A stretch of 64,000 nt of DNA from Seleniivibrio woodruffii. Its GTDB lineage: Bacteria; Chrysiogenota; Deferribacteres; Deferribacterales; Geovibrionaceae. The stretch spans positions 399,106 to 463,105 of the forward strand of contig NZ_SMGG01000003.1 of the NCBI RefSeq assembly GCF_004339245.1. The letters run 5' to 3'. Below the pieces are notes generated by a model. It saw nothing but the letters and a program-made list of their open reading frames with translations, searched no databases and was not told the origin of the DNA. Below, piece after piece: positions 26,785-35,129 of this stretch (position 1 is its first letter; each line of letters opens with the position of its first letter). Made by a program: the position numbers and the translations under genes.

Positions 26785-27647
26785 TAACGCTGTCCTCTTG
26801 CCTGCTCACGCAGTCTCTTAACACGCTCCTCAACAGGGGGGTGTGTTGAAAACAGGCTCATCATTTTGCCTGCGGAGAAGGGGTTCATGATCATCATGTG
26901 GGCTGTTGCGGGTCTGGCCTCTTCCATAGGTCTGTATTCCACACCTTTGGATATTTTCTCCAGAGCCGAAGCCAGCGAAAGAGGTCTTCCGCAGAGATGT
27001 CCGCCCTCTTCGTCCGCTCTGTATTCCCTTGAGCGTGAGATTGCCATCTGAATGAGCATAGCCGCAAGGGGAGCAAGGATGGACACGACTATCATTCCCA
27101 CCATACCCAGAGGGTTCTGGTTCTCTTCATCGTTGTTGTTCATTCCGCCCAGAATTGCAGACCAGCGTGCCATATCCGCAAGCATCATAACCGCACCTGC
27201 GATTGTCGCCGCAACGGTTCCGATGAGGATGTCACGTCCGTTTATGTGTGCAAGCTCGTGGGCGATAACGCCTTCAAGCTCATCTTCCGTAAGCAGACCC
27301 ATTATTGCAGTTGTAACGGCTACCACTCCGTGCTTGGGGTTTCTGCCTGTTGCGAATGCGTTGGGTGTTGCGCTCTGCATAACGCAGATCTTGGGCATGG
27401 GTATCCCCGCTCTTGCGGAGAGGTTGCGCACCATGCGGTACAGGGCGGGATATTCCGCCTCGGACACTTCTTTCGCTCCGTACATCTTAAGGATGATGGA
27501 ACTGCTGAACCAGTAAGAGAAGATGTTCATGGCGAAAGCCATACCGAATGCGATGTACATACCGGTTCGCCCGCCAATGAGCCCTCCGATAAACACGAAG
27601 AAGACCATCAGCGCAGTCATGAGCAGAACAGTCTTAAGGGTGTTCAT
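26784..27647 (-). CDS. htpX: Membrane-bound zinc metalloprotease HtpX
   Basis: The 287-residue M48 peptidase has two N-terminal membrane spans (about 8-27 and 32-52), a zinc site [10 protein letters not shown], two further spans and the third-ligand motif S-R-E-Y-R-A-D-E-E. HtpX degrades misfolded inner-membrane proteins. It overlaps DUF116 by 4 bp and rsmB by 1 bp. Confidence 0.94.
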   Translation of the reverse strand: MNTLKTVLLMTALMVFFVFIGGLIGGRTGMYIAFGMAFAMNIFSYWFSSSIILKMYGAKEVSEAEYPALYRMVRNLSARAGIPMPKICVMQSATPNAFATGRNPKHGVVAVTTAIMGLLTEDELEGVIAHELAHINGRDILIGTVAATIAGAVMMLADMARWSAILGGMNNNDEENQNPLGMVGMIVVSILAPLAAMLIQMAISRSREYRADEEGGHLCGRPLSLASALEKISKGVEYRPMEEARPATAHMMIMNPFSAGKMMSLFSTHPPVEERVKRLREQARGQR

Positions 27648-28417
27648 ATTGCCTCCTTGAAATTATATATAGATTTTATTTCTTCCTCTATCAGTCGGGT
27701 ATCTATCCTTGTGCTGGTGCACTCGCCGTTGGGTCTTTCGTTGCAGAAACCCAGAACGGGCAGCGGATAGGTATCCTGAATGCCGCTGAGAAGGTCACGC
27801 TCGCATGCCACCGCCAGAATAAGGTCGGGGCGGGTGTCCTTCACGATTTTCCGTGCCACCGTTCCTCCGGTGGCTATGTTGATTGAAATATTATACCTGT
27901 CAGCAATATTGACAAGGTCTTTTACATCACATCCTCCGCATCCTGTGCATCGTGATATATCTTTTGTCAGTTTCAGGTCACAGCCGTAGAGCTGGATACA
28001 GTGGGGCAGAAGGATAAGGAGCTTTCGCACCTGTCTGCGCTTTATTATCCCACGCACCATGTCGTTGTTGATGTTGACAAAAGCACGCACAAGCCTGTCT
28101 CTGTCCATTCCGGCGGTCTTAGCCACACGGAGCATAAAGGGCAGGGTCAGCCTTGTTGCTACTCTGCGCAGCCCTTTCACCATGTTCAGGTCTTTTCCGG
28201 TCAGCGCCGTGTAGGCGAAGATGACCGAAAACAGCGTCACAGAGGACGCAAAGACCAGAAACAGCCCGGTTATGATGTTTGCCGCCACAGGCGATATCGT
28301 CGCCGCACCGATCATCATCAAAAACCAGACCATAAGGCCTGCACAAAATATCACGCTTCCGCAGAGGAAGAACAGAGCCATAAAGATAGCCCTGTCTTTG
28401 GAGATAAGTTTACTCAA
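27644..28417 (-). CDS. DUF116 family membrane-anchored protein
   Basis: The 257-residue protein has two N-terminal hydrophobic segments (about 12-35 and 42-68) and the DUF116 domain. Features are L-L-P-H-C-I-Q, a cysteine group C-T-G-C-G-G-C likely to bind metal or an Fe-S centre, [16 protein letters not shown] and a C-terminal C-N-E-R-P-N-G-E-C. Biochemical function is unknown. Its start overlaps the end of fmt by 8 bp, an arrangement that suggests a conserved housekeeping operon. Confidence 0.88.
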   Translation of the reverse strand: MSKLISKDRAIFMALFFLCGSVIFCAGLMVWFLMMIGAATISPVAANIITGLFLVFASSVTLFSVIFAYTALTGKDLNMVKGLRRVATRLTLPFMLRVAKTAGMDRDRLVRAFVNINNDMVRGIIKRRQVRKLLILLPHCIQLYGCDLKLTKDISRCTGCGGCDVKDLVNIADRYNISINIATGGTVARKIVKDTRPDLILAVACERDLLSGIQDTYPLPVLGFCNERPNGECTSTRIDTRLIEEEIKSIYNFKEAI

Positions 28418-29336
28418 ATTTTTCGCCGCCTGTCAGTTTGGCTCCTGCCAGAAAGCTGACAGCGGGCATCCTCTTTTTCCCCTCGGGCTGAAGTTCGGTT
28501 ATCATAAGGGCGTCTTTTGCGCATTTAACGCAAAAACTTTTTTTAGTGACATCGAATATCGTTCCGGGTTCAATATTATTTTCTATGTTGACAATTTCAG
28601 CGGCAAAAAGTTTGAACATCTTGCCGTCCATAAATGTATATGCCGCAGGCCAGGGCACAAAACCCCTGATCATGCACTCGATTTCCTTTGCTGTTTTTTC
28701 CGCCCATTTTATATGCCCGTCCTCTTTTTTCATCATGGGCGCATAGGTCATGTCGGCGTCGTTCTGCTTAACGGGTATTATGCTGTCGAACTCTTTAAGG
28801 GTCTTTATCAGAAGCTGTGCGCCTGTTTCGGCAAGTTCTTCGGCTATCATCACAGCATCCTTTTTGCCGATAGGAGTCTTCTCAACCAGAAGAATGTCTC
28901 CCGTGTCAAGTCCCGCATCCATAAGCATTGTGGCGACTCCCGTTTCGTCCTCGCCTCTTATCACCGCCCAGTTTACGGGGGCTGCGCCTCTGTATTTGGG
29001 AAGCAGTGAGAAATGCACGTTCACCGGAGCTTTTTTGGGAACGTCCAGAACCTCCTGAGGAAGTATCTTTCCGTATGCCGCAACCACTATGAAATCGGGG
29101 GCTATGGATCTGAGTTTCTCCAGAACCTCCGGATTGTTCCTGAGACTTTTGGGCTGAATTACCTCGATCCCCAGAGAGTCCGCATATTCCTTAACGGGCG
29201 GGGACTGCATCTGGTTGCCTCTGCCTTTGGGCTTGTCGGTCTGGGTTATGACCAGAGCAACATCTATATTATTTTCCACCAGTGCTTTAAGTGTCGGTAC
29301 GGCCATCTCCGGCGTACCCATGAAAACCGTCTTCAT
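28410..29336 (-). CDS. fmt: Methionyl-tRNA formyltransferase
   Basis: The 308-residue enzyme formylates initiator Met-tRNA. The N-terminal F-M-G-T-P-E-M-A-V, the catalytic segment N-V-H-F-S-L-L-P-K-Y-R-G-A-A-P and D-T-G-D-I-L are the expected motifs, and the C-terminal OB-like domain is present. It heads the fmt-DUF116-htpX-rsmB run; def is not in the window. Confidence 0.95.
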   Translation of the reverse strand: MKTVFMGTPEMAVPTLKALVENNIDVALVITQTDKPKGRGNQMQSPPVKEYADSLGIEVIQPKSLRNNPEVLEKLRSIAPDFIVVAAYGKILPQEVLDVPKKAPVNVHFSLLPKYRGAAPVNWAVIRGEDETGVATMLMDAGLDTGDILLVEKTPIGKKDAVMIAEELAETGAQLLIKTLKEFDSIIPVKQNDADMTYAPMMKKEDGHIKWAEKTAKEIECMIRGFVPWPAAYTFMDGKMFKLFAAEIVNIENNIEPGTIFDVTKKSFCVKCAKDALMITELQPEGKKRMPAVSFLAGAKLTGGEKFE

Positions 29337-29388
29337 ATCCTCTCCACAACTTTATAATATGCACAGTTTATATTATAGCGGGAGAAAA

Positions 29389-30294
29389 TCAAGGCGTTTG
29401 AATTGAGTCGAGAGTTTCCTGATAGACATCAATGTTTTTTCCGCCTATGGCAACCGCTCTGCGTGCGGCATATAGAGCCAGTCGGCTCAGTCCGGTCTCG
29501 TTCAGGACGTGTGCAAGGTTGTTCCAGCCGTCGCCGTCATCGGGATATTTTTCTGTTATACGGCGGAAGATGTCGATGGATTCGGTTTTTCTGCCTGAAA
29601 TGTAAAGTGCTGTGGCATAAGAGAACATTACAGGTTTGCTGTCGTACAGTTCATAGGCGTATGAAAGGGTGGCTATTGCTCCCGAAGCATCGGAGAGCGC
29701 ATAGGCCGAGGCCGCTTCGGACAGACGTACGGGGTCTATGCCGTCAGGCACTTCGCCGGGTTTCAGCAGAACGAATCCCCAGTAGCCTGCCCTTGACCAT
29801 ATCTTGTCAAAAACTGCCGTTTTAAGCCTTTCGTCCGGAGTGTCGCCGGAGTGCATTGTGATGTATCCGCCGTGGATTCCTGTCACAACCGCATAGTGCC
29901 AGATGGGGTACATGTCCAGTCCCAGATTAAGAAACACAAGAACGGGTCTGCCTGTACGCAGAAATCCGTAGAGGTCGTGGGGGCTGTCTATTGTGTAGGG
30001 TATTCTGCCGCTTCGGCGTGCGCCTGTGAGCATATCCTCTTTGAATGAGCCTTTTTTGGAGGGGGTGAATACTTTTTCAGCTATTTCGTCGGGGTTCGAT
30101 TTAATCCCGCTGTATTCCAGCATCATTGCCAGCGAAGCGGGGCCGCAGAAATAATCCTGCTGATCATAGAACGGAACGGACAGGGCGACAGAGGGATTAT
30201 CCGCCGTCACCCCGTCCCATTTTGAAGAAACCTTTGCCGCACAGCCTGCGGTGAGAACCCACACACAGAACAGCAGCGTCAGGCTTTTTTTCAT
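29389..30294 (-). CDS. PA2778-family C39-like cysteine peptidase lipoprotein with TPR region
   Basis: The 301-residue protein has a lipoprotein signal (L-T-A-G-C, C18). A papain-like C39-type domain follows with candidate catalytic C50 in Y-F-C-G-P-A-S-L-A and a histidine in I-W-H-Y-A-V-V. The last 110 residues are TPR-like helices. It overlaps by 4 bp the PA2779-family gene, the usual genomic partner of this family. A role in processing a small exported peptide is suspected for the family but is not shown here. Confidence 0.85.
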   Translation of the reverse strand: MKKSLTLLFCVWVLTAGCAAKVSSKWDGVTADNPSVALSVPFYDQQDYFCGPASLAMMLEYSGIKSNPDEIAEKVFTPSKKGSFKEDMLTGARRSGRIPYTIDSPHDLYGFLRTGRPVLVFLNLGLDMYPIWHYAVVTGIHGGYITMHSGDTPDERLKTAVFDKIWSRAGYWGFVLLKPGEVPDGIDPVRLSEAASAYALSDASGAIATLSYAYELYDSKPVMFSYATALYISGRKTESIDIFRRITEKYPDDGDGWNNLAHVLNETGLSRLALYAARRAVAIGGKNIDVYQETLDSIQTP

Positions 30295-30704
30295 CTTAAT
30301 GACCTTGTGAACTTGAATACCTTGGTGAATCCGAGTATGTCGGTTATCAGAAGCAGAACGAACACGAACAGAACCGCACCGATAAGCATCCCTGCCGAAC
30401 CGCCTGCGGGTGCGTTCTCCATCTGGTCGGCAAAAGCCACCGCTTCGGAGTCGGAAAGACCTGCCGCTCTTGCCTTGGCCTCGTCAGGGGATATGCCCAT
30501 AGCCGTCAGGCTCTTCTGCACGTCCTCACGGGCAAGGAAGGTGTTGATCTGCTCTTTTGCCTCTGCTGCTTTTGCGGTGTCGATAACCGTCTGCGGGCTG
30601 ATCATTGCTGCATGGGCAGCGGTCTGCACGGGACCTGCCAGAAACATCATACTGAATATCAGAAGCAGACATACGGCTGTCCTCTGTTTTCTCATAAATT
30701 CCAT
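30291..30704 (-). CDS. PA2779-family exported membrane protein
   Basis: The 137-residue protein has a signal peptide (about 8-32), a conserved middle (F-L-A-R-E-D-V-Q-K-S-L; G-I-S-P-D-E-A-K-A-R), then a glycine turn and a C-terminal membrane helix ending in a basic tail. This layout resembles a sorting-type tail. The start is the ATG at 30704, 6 bases after an aaggag site; a TTG at 30710 is less likely. It is translationally coupled to the C39-like peptidase. Confidence 0.82.
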   Translation of the reverse strand: MEFMRKQRTAVCLLLIFSMMFLAGPVQTAAHAAMISPQTVIDTAKAAEAKEQINTFLAREDVQKSLTAMGISPDEAKARAAGLSDSEAVAFADQMENAPAGGSAGMLIGAVLFVFVLLLITDILGFTKVFKFTRSLR

Positions 30705-30793
30705 GGTCAACTCCTTATCTGTTGATATCAGTGATTATAGGACGGGGTGTGATATTTTTCCAGTTGTAAACTATTATTGACAGTGAATTTTCA

Positions 30794-31114
30794 CTAAAAG
30801 ATGGCTGCGAGGATATCTACGAACATGTCAGCAAAGAGCATTATAAGGTCTTCAATGACGGAAAGAACTCCGCCCGCAGCGGGCACATTGTCTATTGATG
30901 CCGCAAGCTTTTCAGCCTCCTGCGGTGAGAGGGCGGCGGCTCTTGCCTGAGCCTCTGCGGCGGATATTCCGAGTTTTTCAAGACTCGCTTTTACATCCTG
31001 CCGTGCGATAAAGCTGTTTATTTTTTCTCCGCTTGCGTCCGGCTGAACCAGAGCGGCGTTTGCCTGAAAGGCGGTCAGCAGAATACAGAACGCAATAGCC
31101 TGCGCAGTTTTCAT
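30794..31114 (-). CDS. Second PA2779-like exported protein
   Basis: The 106-residue protein has a signal peptide (about 1-20) and a paralogous core: F-I-A-R-Q-D-V-K-A-S-L-E-K-L-G-I-S, A-Q-A-R-A-A-A-L-S and N-V-P-A-A-G-G. Its hydrophobic C-terminus lacks the basic tail of its neighbour. The ATG follows gaggagag. It lies 83 bp upstream of the other PA2779 gene, so a tandem duplication is likely. Confidence 0.78.
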   Translation of the reverse strand: MKTAQAIAFCILLTAFQANAALVQPDASGEKINSFIARQDVKASLEKLGISAAEAQARAAALSPQEAEKLAASIDNVPAAGGVLSVIEDLIMLFADMFVDILAAIF

Positions 31115-31240
31115 GATCCTCTCCTCATATCTTCATTTAACCATACATAAATGCTTTTCCGGTGATGAGAATATGGTTTAAGTGTGTTCAGTTTATAAAT
31201 TTTATACTGATGAGTTTTTAAATCTAAACTTCATGAGTTG

Positions 31241-31249
31241 TGATATAAT
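31241..31249 (+). promoter_or_regulatory. Extended -10 promoter of the CHASE kinase
   Basis: TGATATAAT lies 34 bases before the ATG of the CHASE kinase. No strong -35 box is seen, which fits an extended -10 promoter. Confidence 0.5.
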
Positions 31250-31282
31250 GGTTTACAAACATATGATCCTTCGGAGTTTCAG

Positions 31283-33829
31283 ATGGGCAAGCTGCGGTCA
31301 ATGACCGGATTTATTCCAATATCTGTTTTCATATTCGTAACAGCTCTTGCCATCATTCTCTATGAATCCTCTTTGTTTTCTCTTCAAAAAGGCATGCAGA
31401 GCACATTCCGCATGTACACCAAAGAAACTGCAAACGCCATAACGGTCCGGATGGGAACCTATGAGCAGGTTCTGCGGGGTGTTGAAGGTTTTCTCTCGGC
31501 AAATAAAGATACGATAACCAGAGAAATGTGGAAGGAATACGCTTCCACTCTGGAGCTTTCCAACCTTTATCCGGGGGTTCAGGCCATCGGGTTTGCAAAA
31601 ATTGTGAAACAGAGCGAGCTTGAGAGCCATATAAACGATGTGCGCAGATCCGGAGTGTTTTATTACAGGGTGCATCCCGAACAGAAGAAGGATTATTATG
31701 TTCCGGTGATGATGATGTATCCGGAGGACAGGATAAACCTGAAGGTCATGGGATATGACCTCTCCAGCGAGCCTGTACGCTCAGGTATGCTTAAAGAGGC
31801 TGGAGAGTCCGGCAAAACAGCTCTTACAGGTAAAATGGTGCTGAAGCAGGAGGCGGATATGAAAAATCCTCCCTCCGGAGTGCTGATGGCCATGCCTGTT
31901 TACAGACACGGGGAGCTTTACGGATACGTTGCGGCTCCTTTCAGAATGAACGATCTTATGCGGGGCATCTTCGGCACTTATGTGCAGGGGCTCTCCCTTA
32001 AAATATACGATACCGAGGTTTCCCCTGCAAACCTTATGTACTCCACAGGCGACAGCGGTGAAGAGACCATAATGTCCGCTGTTCTGCCCGTTGCCATGTA
32101 CGGCAGAACATGGCAGCTTAAGTTTGATGCGGGTGAGGTTTTCTTCAGCCAGTTCGACAGGAGCAAGCCGCTTCAGGTTCTTGTGGGCGGAGTCCTTACG
32201 GGTTTTCTGCTGGCGATGCTCAGCTATATCCTGCTTAAAACCAGAAGCCGTGCATATGAGATGGCGGAGCAGATGGCGCAGAGGTTTTATGAGAGTGAGG
32301 AACGCTACCGCAGAACCTTTGAACAGGCCGCAGTGGGTATAGTGATGACTTCGCTGGACGGCAGGTTCATGAAGCCCAACTCCTGTTTCTGCCGCATAAC
32401 CGGATACACCGTTGCCGAACTTCTGAAAAAGACAATGCTGGATATAACCTATGTCAAAGATCTGAAAGATAACGAAGGTTGCGGGACAGATCTTATCGCA
32501 GGAAGAACCGACACCTATGTCACCGAACGGCGGCTGGTTCGCAAGGACGGCAGTATTATCTGGGCGGTGATAACCGCATCGGTTCTTAAAGACAACGAGG
32601 GCGCACCGAAGAACATAATCATGGTTGTTGAAGACATATCCCGCAAAAAGAACACCGAAGATGCGCTTATAAACCTTAACACCAGACTGACGGCCATCAT
32701 CGAAAACTCGCTGGTGGGCATAATTCAGGTGAGGGAGCGGAGGTTTCAGTGGGCAAACAACGCCTTTCTGGAGATTTTCGGATACAGGTCTGAAGACATC
32801 ATAGGCAAATCCACCATGGCAATTCATCCCGACGAAAAGCATTATGAGGATTTCGGCAGATTCGTTGACTCTGAACTTGTGTTTTCAAAGAACGGCTACG
32901 CCAGCGTCAGAACAGAGATGCGCAAGTGCGACGGCAGTCTTGTCTGGGTGGAGATGGCCGGAAAGCGGATAAAGGATGAGGACGGCGAACCCTGTTCCGT
33001 TTGGGTGGTTATGGACGTCACCGAGAGGAAACTGGCCGAGGACAGGCTTCTGGAGCTTAACAACACTCTGGAATCGAAGGTTGCCGAGGAAACCCACCGC
33101 AGGATAGAGCAGGAGAGGCTTTTCATGCAGCAGGGCAGGCTGGCGGCCATGGGCGAGATGATAGGCGCAATAGCCCACCAGTGGCGGCAGCCGCTGAACG
33201 TCATGGCTCTCATGGTGCAGAATATTCAGGAGGAATACGAACTGGATATGCTGGACAGGGACATAATGAAGGAATTTGCGGATATAAGCATGAAACAGAT
33301 ATTGTTTATGTCCAACACCATAGACGATTTCAGGAATTTCTTCAGGACGGATAAGGAGCGGGTGGAGTTTTCAGCCGTTCAGCAGATATCTGCGGTTATT
33401 GATCTTGTGAACCAGCAGTTCACTGCGCATAACATAAAAGTCAGGATAGTCAGGCATGCGGACGCAATTCTTTATGGGGTTGCAAACGAGTTCGCACAGG
33501 TGATACTGAATCTGCTGTCCAACAGCAAGGACGCATTTCTGCTGAACCACAGGAGCGATCCCGAGATAAAAATCGAAATTTCATGCAGTGAGGGGGTTTT
33601 CAGAATAACTGTTGCCGACAATGCCGGGGGTATAGCCGACGACATATCTGATAAGATTTTCGATCCCTACTTTACCACCAAAGGACCTGAAAAGGGCACT
33701 GGGATAGGGCTTTACATGAGCAAGCTGATAATCAACGATCATTATAACGGAGTACTTTCGTTCAGAAACTGCGAAGAGGGGGCAGAGTTCATAATAGAAC
33801 TGCCTGTGGTCTCCTGTTGTAAAATATAA
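31283..33829 (+). CDS. CHASE-domain membrane sensor histidine kinase with two PAS domains
   Basis: The 848-residue protein has a span at about 10-30, a periplasmic CHASE domain (about 60-285; G-V-E-G-F-L-S and Y-P-G-V-Q-A-I-G-F-A), a second span at about 297-318, PAS domains at about 338-455 and 465-585, HisKA with H632 (I-A-H-Q-W-R-Q-P-L-N) and HATPase with G-T-G-I-G-L. CHASE domains bind small ligands such as cytokinin-like or peptide signals, but the ligand here is unknown. It is monocistronic, with the TetR gene 125 bp downstream. Confidence 0.93.
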   Translation: MGKLRSMTGFIPISVFIFVTALAIILYESSLFSLQKGMQSTFRMYTKETANAITVRMGTYEQVLRGVEGFLSANKDTITREMWKEYASTLELSNLYPGVQAIGFAKIVKQSELESHINDVRRSGVFYYRVHPEQKKDYYVPVMMMYPEDRINLKVMGYDLSSEPVRSGMLKEAGESGKTALTGKMVLKQEADMKNPPSGVLMAMPVYRHGELYGYVAAPFRMNDLMRGIFGTYVQGLSLKIYDTEVSPANLMYSTGDSGEETIMSAVLPVAMYGRTWQLKFDAGEVFFSQFDRSKPLQVLVGGVLTGFLLAMLSYILLKTRSRAYEMAEQMAQRFYESEERYRRTFEQAAVGIVMTSLDGRFMKPNSCFCRITGYTVAELLKKTMLDITYVKDLKDNEGCGTDLIAGRTDTYVTERRLVRKDGSIIWAVITASVLKDNEGAPKNIIMVVEDISRKKNTEDALINLNTRLTAIIENSLVGIIQVRERRFQWANNAFLEIFGYRSEDIIGKSTMAIHPDEKHYEDFGRFVDSELVFSKNGYASVRTEMRKCDGSLVWVEMAGKRIKDEDGEPCSVWVVMDVTERKLAEDRLLELNNTLESKVAEETHRRIEQERLFMQQGRLAAMGEMIGAIAHQWRQPLNVMALMVQNIQEEYELDMLDRDIMKEFADISMKQILFMSNTIDDFRNFFRTDKERVEFSAVQQISAVIDLVNQQFTAHNIKVRIVRHADAILYGVANEFAQVILNLLSNSKDAFLLNHRSDPEIKIEISCSEGVFRITVADNAGGIADDISDKIFDPYFTTKGPEKGTGIGLYMSKLIINDHYNGVLSFRNCEEGAEFIIELPVVSCCKI

Positions 33830-33954
33830 ATGAACGTCTGCGTATTATTAGTAAACTACACCGTATAGTTTAAAATTGCTTGCGGAAAGACATTTTACAA
33901 TTTATTGTAAAATGAAACCTACGTCAGTATAATTTCGATGTACGGGAGGAGCGG

Positions 33955-34548
33955 GTGGAAAAAACACTGAGTCAGCGGAAGAAGAGGGCTATTGTTCAGG
34001 CTGCTGCGGAGCTGTTTCTGGACAAAGGCTACGGCAGCGTAAGCATGGACAACATAGCAGAGCTTGCCAATGTTTCAAAGCGCACCGTCTATAATCACTT
34101 CCCTTCAAAAGAACTGCTTTTCTCAGAAATTGTGCTTGAGGTTCGTAACGACTTCGGTTTTCCCGAGCTGGAATATATGCCGGGCGGAAACGTTTCCGCA
34201 GACCTTCAGGACTATGCGAAAAAAATACTGGCAATGATCCGCAACGAAAGATTTCTCAAACTATTAAGGCTTGTGATGGGCGAATCGGGGCGTTTTCCCG
34301 AACTGCGCATCGCCTATTCCGATCAGGGCATGAAATCCATTCTGGACACGGTCAGCGACTATCTGGAAGCTGTGGGCAGACCTGTGGACGACAGGCTCCT
34401 TGCCTCTCAGCAGTATGTGGGCATGATAAAAGAATGCCTTTTCTGGCCTGTGCTTCTGGGGCTTATCCCGATGCCGACCCCCGAAAAGGACGAATATGTA
34501 ATAAAAGACTGTGTAGAGAAGTTTATAAAACTCTACGATCTGGCCTGA
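33955..34548 (+). CDS. TetR/AcrR-family transcriptional regulator
   Basis: The 197-residue protein starts at GTG, supported by a ggagg site 5 bases before it. The N-terminal helix-turn-helix contains S-M-D-N-I-A-E-L-A-N-V-S-K-R-T-V-Y-N-H-F. The ligand domain is of AcrR type. The 3' end overlaps the convergent PAP2 gene by 16 bp. No operator or efflux gene is adjacent, so the target is unknown. Confidence 0.92.
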   Translation: MEKTLSQRKKRAIVQAAAELFLDKGYGSVSMDNIAELANVSKRTVYNHFPSKELLFSEIVLEVRNDFGFPELEYMPGGNVSADLQDYAKKILAMIRNERFLKLLRLVMGESGRFPELRIAYSDQGMKSILDTVSDYLEAVGRPVDDRLLASQQYVGMIKECLFWPVLLGLIPMPTPEKDEYVIKDCVEKFIKLYDLA

Positions 34549-35129
34549 AACATCCGCCTGTAGATTATCAGAGCGGTTCCTATCCCCAGAATCATCCCTG
34601 CCAGAGTGTCACTCAGAAAATGGTTCAGGGTTGAAAGCCTTGTCACTGCCATCAGAATAACGAATATTACCGCCGGAATCGTCAGTTTTCTCCAGTGGAG
34701 TGCTGTCATTGCGCCCAGAGCAGCCGCAACAGTTGTGTGGCCGGATGGGAAGGACGTTTTATAATATCTGGTGTGCAGAAATTCAAAACCGTAGGTGTCG
34801 AAGTCGTAAAGCATTACGGGGCGGTTGCGTCCGAAAAAGAATTTGAGCAGGTTTGAGGCCATTCCGGATATGATTATAGCCAGAAAGAACGAAAGGGCTA
34901 TTCTGGCCACCAGCGGGTTTCTTTTTCTGAAAATAACCCAGACAGCCAGCGAAACGGGAAGATATATGTCGGATTTGCCCAGCTCGGTGATCTCCGTGCT
35001 GAAACGGAAGAATACTTTGTTTTCGTGGGATTTGAAAAACTCAGCTACGGGAATGTCGAGAAACATCAGTGAAACCCCGCAGGCAAGAAGCAGAAAAATA
35101 AGAAGCCGGTATGATGCCGATACGGTCAT
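34533..35129 (-). CDS. PAP2-family membrane phosphatase
   Basis: The 198-residue protein has about six hydrophobic segments and the three-part PAP2 active site: F-G-R-N-R-P (variant of K-x6-R-P), S-F-P-S-G-H-T and S-x4-H-F-L-S-D with the catalytic histidine. It may dephosphorylate undecaprenyl pyrophosphate, lipid A or phosphatidic acid. It begins immediately after the PAS-kinase stop codon and ends convergently within the TetR gene. Confidence 0.9.
   Translation of the reverse strand: MTVSASYRLLIFLLLACGVSLMFLDIPVAEFFKSHENKVFFRFSTEITELGKSDIYLPVSLAVWVIFRKRNPLVARIALSFFLAIIISGMASNLLKFFFGRNRPVMLYDFDTYGFEFLHTRYYKTSFPSGHTTVAAALGAMTALHWRKLTIPAVIFVILMAVTRLSTLNHFLSDTLAGMILGIGTALIIYRRMFQARS

Noticed and set aside
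31781-32842. 353-codon open frame on the minus strand opposite the CHASE kinase
   Set aside because: Same reason: it mirrors the coding frame of a well-supported kinase and shows no family signature.
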